Positions 13,727 through 14,449 of a stretch of 14,449 bases of DNA are shown piece by piece; positions within the stretch are counted from its first letter, which is position 1, and the number at the start of each line of letters is the position of its first letter. The DNA comes from CAYMTN01 sp964393335 (GTDB taxonomy: Bacteria > Chloroflexota > Anaerolineae > Aggregatilineales > Aggregatilineaceae): positions 1-14,449 of the forward strand of contig CAYMTN010000141.1 in NCBI GenBank assembly GCA_964393335.1, read 5' to 3'. Made by a program: the position numbers and the translations under genes. Below the pieces are notes generated by a model. It was not told the origin of the DNA and ran no database searches. It saw only the letters and a program-made list of their open reading frames with translations.

Positions 13727-14449
13727 TTTGGCGGTCACACGGAAGCGGATCGACCTGCCCAACATCACAGCCGTTTGCGCGTGCAGCACTGGCAGCGCGA
13801 CACACACCGCCGTCAGGACCGCGATCAGCGGCAGGCTGGCCGCTTCGTACAGCCGCTCGCGCCATGTCCAGGGCGTCGGGCGAGGCGGGCGGAGGCGCAT
13901 GTCCAGCGCCCAAAACAGGATCGTCAGCGCAGTCATGGCGGCGATGGCAATTTGCAGCAGCACAACCGGCGGCGTGGTCAGGCGGGTCTGCGCCCAACCG
14001 GGATGCACCAGCAGCGGAAGCTGCGATCCGACAAAGATTACGATCCATCCGGCTCCGGCCAGCAGGTTGTCATGCGCGATGCGCCACAGCAGTCCGGCAG
14101 CACGCCGCAGCGATCGCTGCCGGACTGCCCGGTCAATCGCGTAACCGATTTCTTTTGCGCCCCACGCGTGGCGAAACGTCTGCCAGTACCGGTCTGTGAT
14201 GGCGGCCCGTATCGACTGGGCAGGCGTGGCGGTTGCCAGAAATGGCAAGAAGACAGGTCGCAGCCGTTGGTCGCCGTCCAGCCGGAAAAACGACTTGGCG
14301 TACATGTGCCATTCGTCCGCGATGGCGTCGGGGTCCCAATATCCCGCGCGGGCCAGCAGGCGCAGGCTGAGCGAATAGGATGACATCGGTAGGCTGCGCC
14401 ACCAGGGAGCCGCCAGGTAGGCCAGTTCCCACGCCGACGCATAGGCGTG
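13721..14449 (-). CDS. GT2-type membrane glycosyltransferase, C-terminal part (cut by window edge)
   Basis: The frame is open to the edge of the window, so the start and the nucleotide-sugar-binding half lie outside; 242 residues are visible. Seen: SLPMSSYSLSLRLLARAGYWD (19-39), ADEWHMYAKSFF (44-55), an LPF element (68-70), RYWQTFRHAWG (87-97), and then three membrane helices at about 127-149, 159-182 and 204-224. This order resembles the second half of processive-type GT2 domains: acidic TED-like motif, Pro-rich strand, Q-x-x-R-W-like motif, membrane anchor. An ATG at 14386 exists in frame, but the preceding residues (HAYASAWELAYLAAPWW) continue the domain, so it is not the start. Likely role: synthesis of an envelope or exopolysaccharide. 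Family call moderate. Confidence 0.7.
   Translation of the reverse strand, partial: HAYASAWELAYLAAPWWRSLPMSSYSLSLRLLARAGYWDPDAIADEWHMYAKSFFRLDGDQRLRPVFLPFLATATPAQSIRAAITDRYWQTFRHAWGAKEIGYAIDRAVRQRSLRRAAGLLWRIAHDNLLAGAGWIVIFVGSQLPLLVHPGWAQTRLTTPPVVLLQIAIAAMTALTILFWALDMRLRPPRPTPWTWRERLYEAASLPLIAVLTAVCVALPVLHAQTAVMLGRSIRFRVTAKS

Noticed and set aside
1..14449. Mobile elements, CRISPR arrays, tRNA or rRNA genes, prophage genes
   Set aside because: No transposase or integrase motifs, no regularly spaced repeats, no recognisable tRNA cloverleaf or rRNA segments on either strand.

Overview
The window looks like chromosomal DNA of a GC-rich bacterium, most probably Chloroflexota (Anaerolineae-like). 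This is inferred from gene content and style, not from a marker gene. The clues are a GT-C membrane glycosyltransferase with the DDAFITFRY motif, an archaeal/FbaB-type class I aldolase, a stand-alone DUF123 protein, and several divergent Chloroflexota-like soluble proteins. No rRNA, tRNA, CRISPR, insertion sequence or phage gene was found.

Plus-strand block (175-7556): a GT-C membrane glycosyltransferase (175-1812); a two-gene ABC sugar-permease operon overlapping by 8 bp (2034-4541 and 4534-5856), preceded by a possible promoter and a 17-bp perfect dyad and followed by a terminator-like structure; then a secreted LytM/M23-type peptidase fused to a PQQ-like beta-propeller (5961-7556).

Minus-strand block (14449-7560, read right to left): C-terminal part of a membrane GT2 glycosyltransferase cut by the window edge (14449-13721); class I fructose-bisphosphate aldolase FbaB (13066-12002) with a very clear terminator; an SDR-family protein whose catalytic Tyr and Lys are replaced (11912-11193); an unrecognised 330-residue protein with a good promoter and an overlapping dyad (11093-10101); an enoyl-CoA hydratase (9950-9174); and a two-gene unit of a degenerate metallophosphatase-like protein with a NIF3-family protein (9100-7560). 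A small DUF123 gene (13274-13726) lies on the plus strand inside this block. All intergenic gaps are under 300 bp.

The most unusual feature is the permease pair. The MalF-type subunit is 835 residues because about 500 residues, with roughly ten predicted extra membrane helices and a ~150-residue soluble domain, are inserted in the first extracytoplasmic loop between canonical TM1 and TM2. Its MalG-type partner carries two further insertions, both also in extracytoplasmic loops. No solute-binding protein or ATPase is encoded beside them. The catalytic-residue losses in the SDR protein and in the metallophosphatase-like protein are the next most interesting points. All functional statements come from motif recognition by eye; no database search was run.
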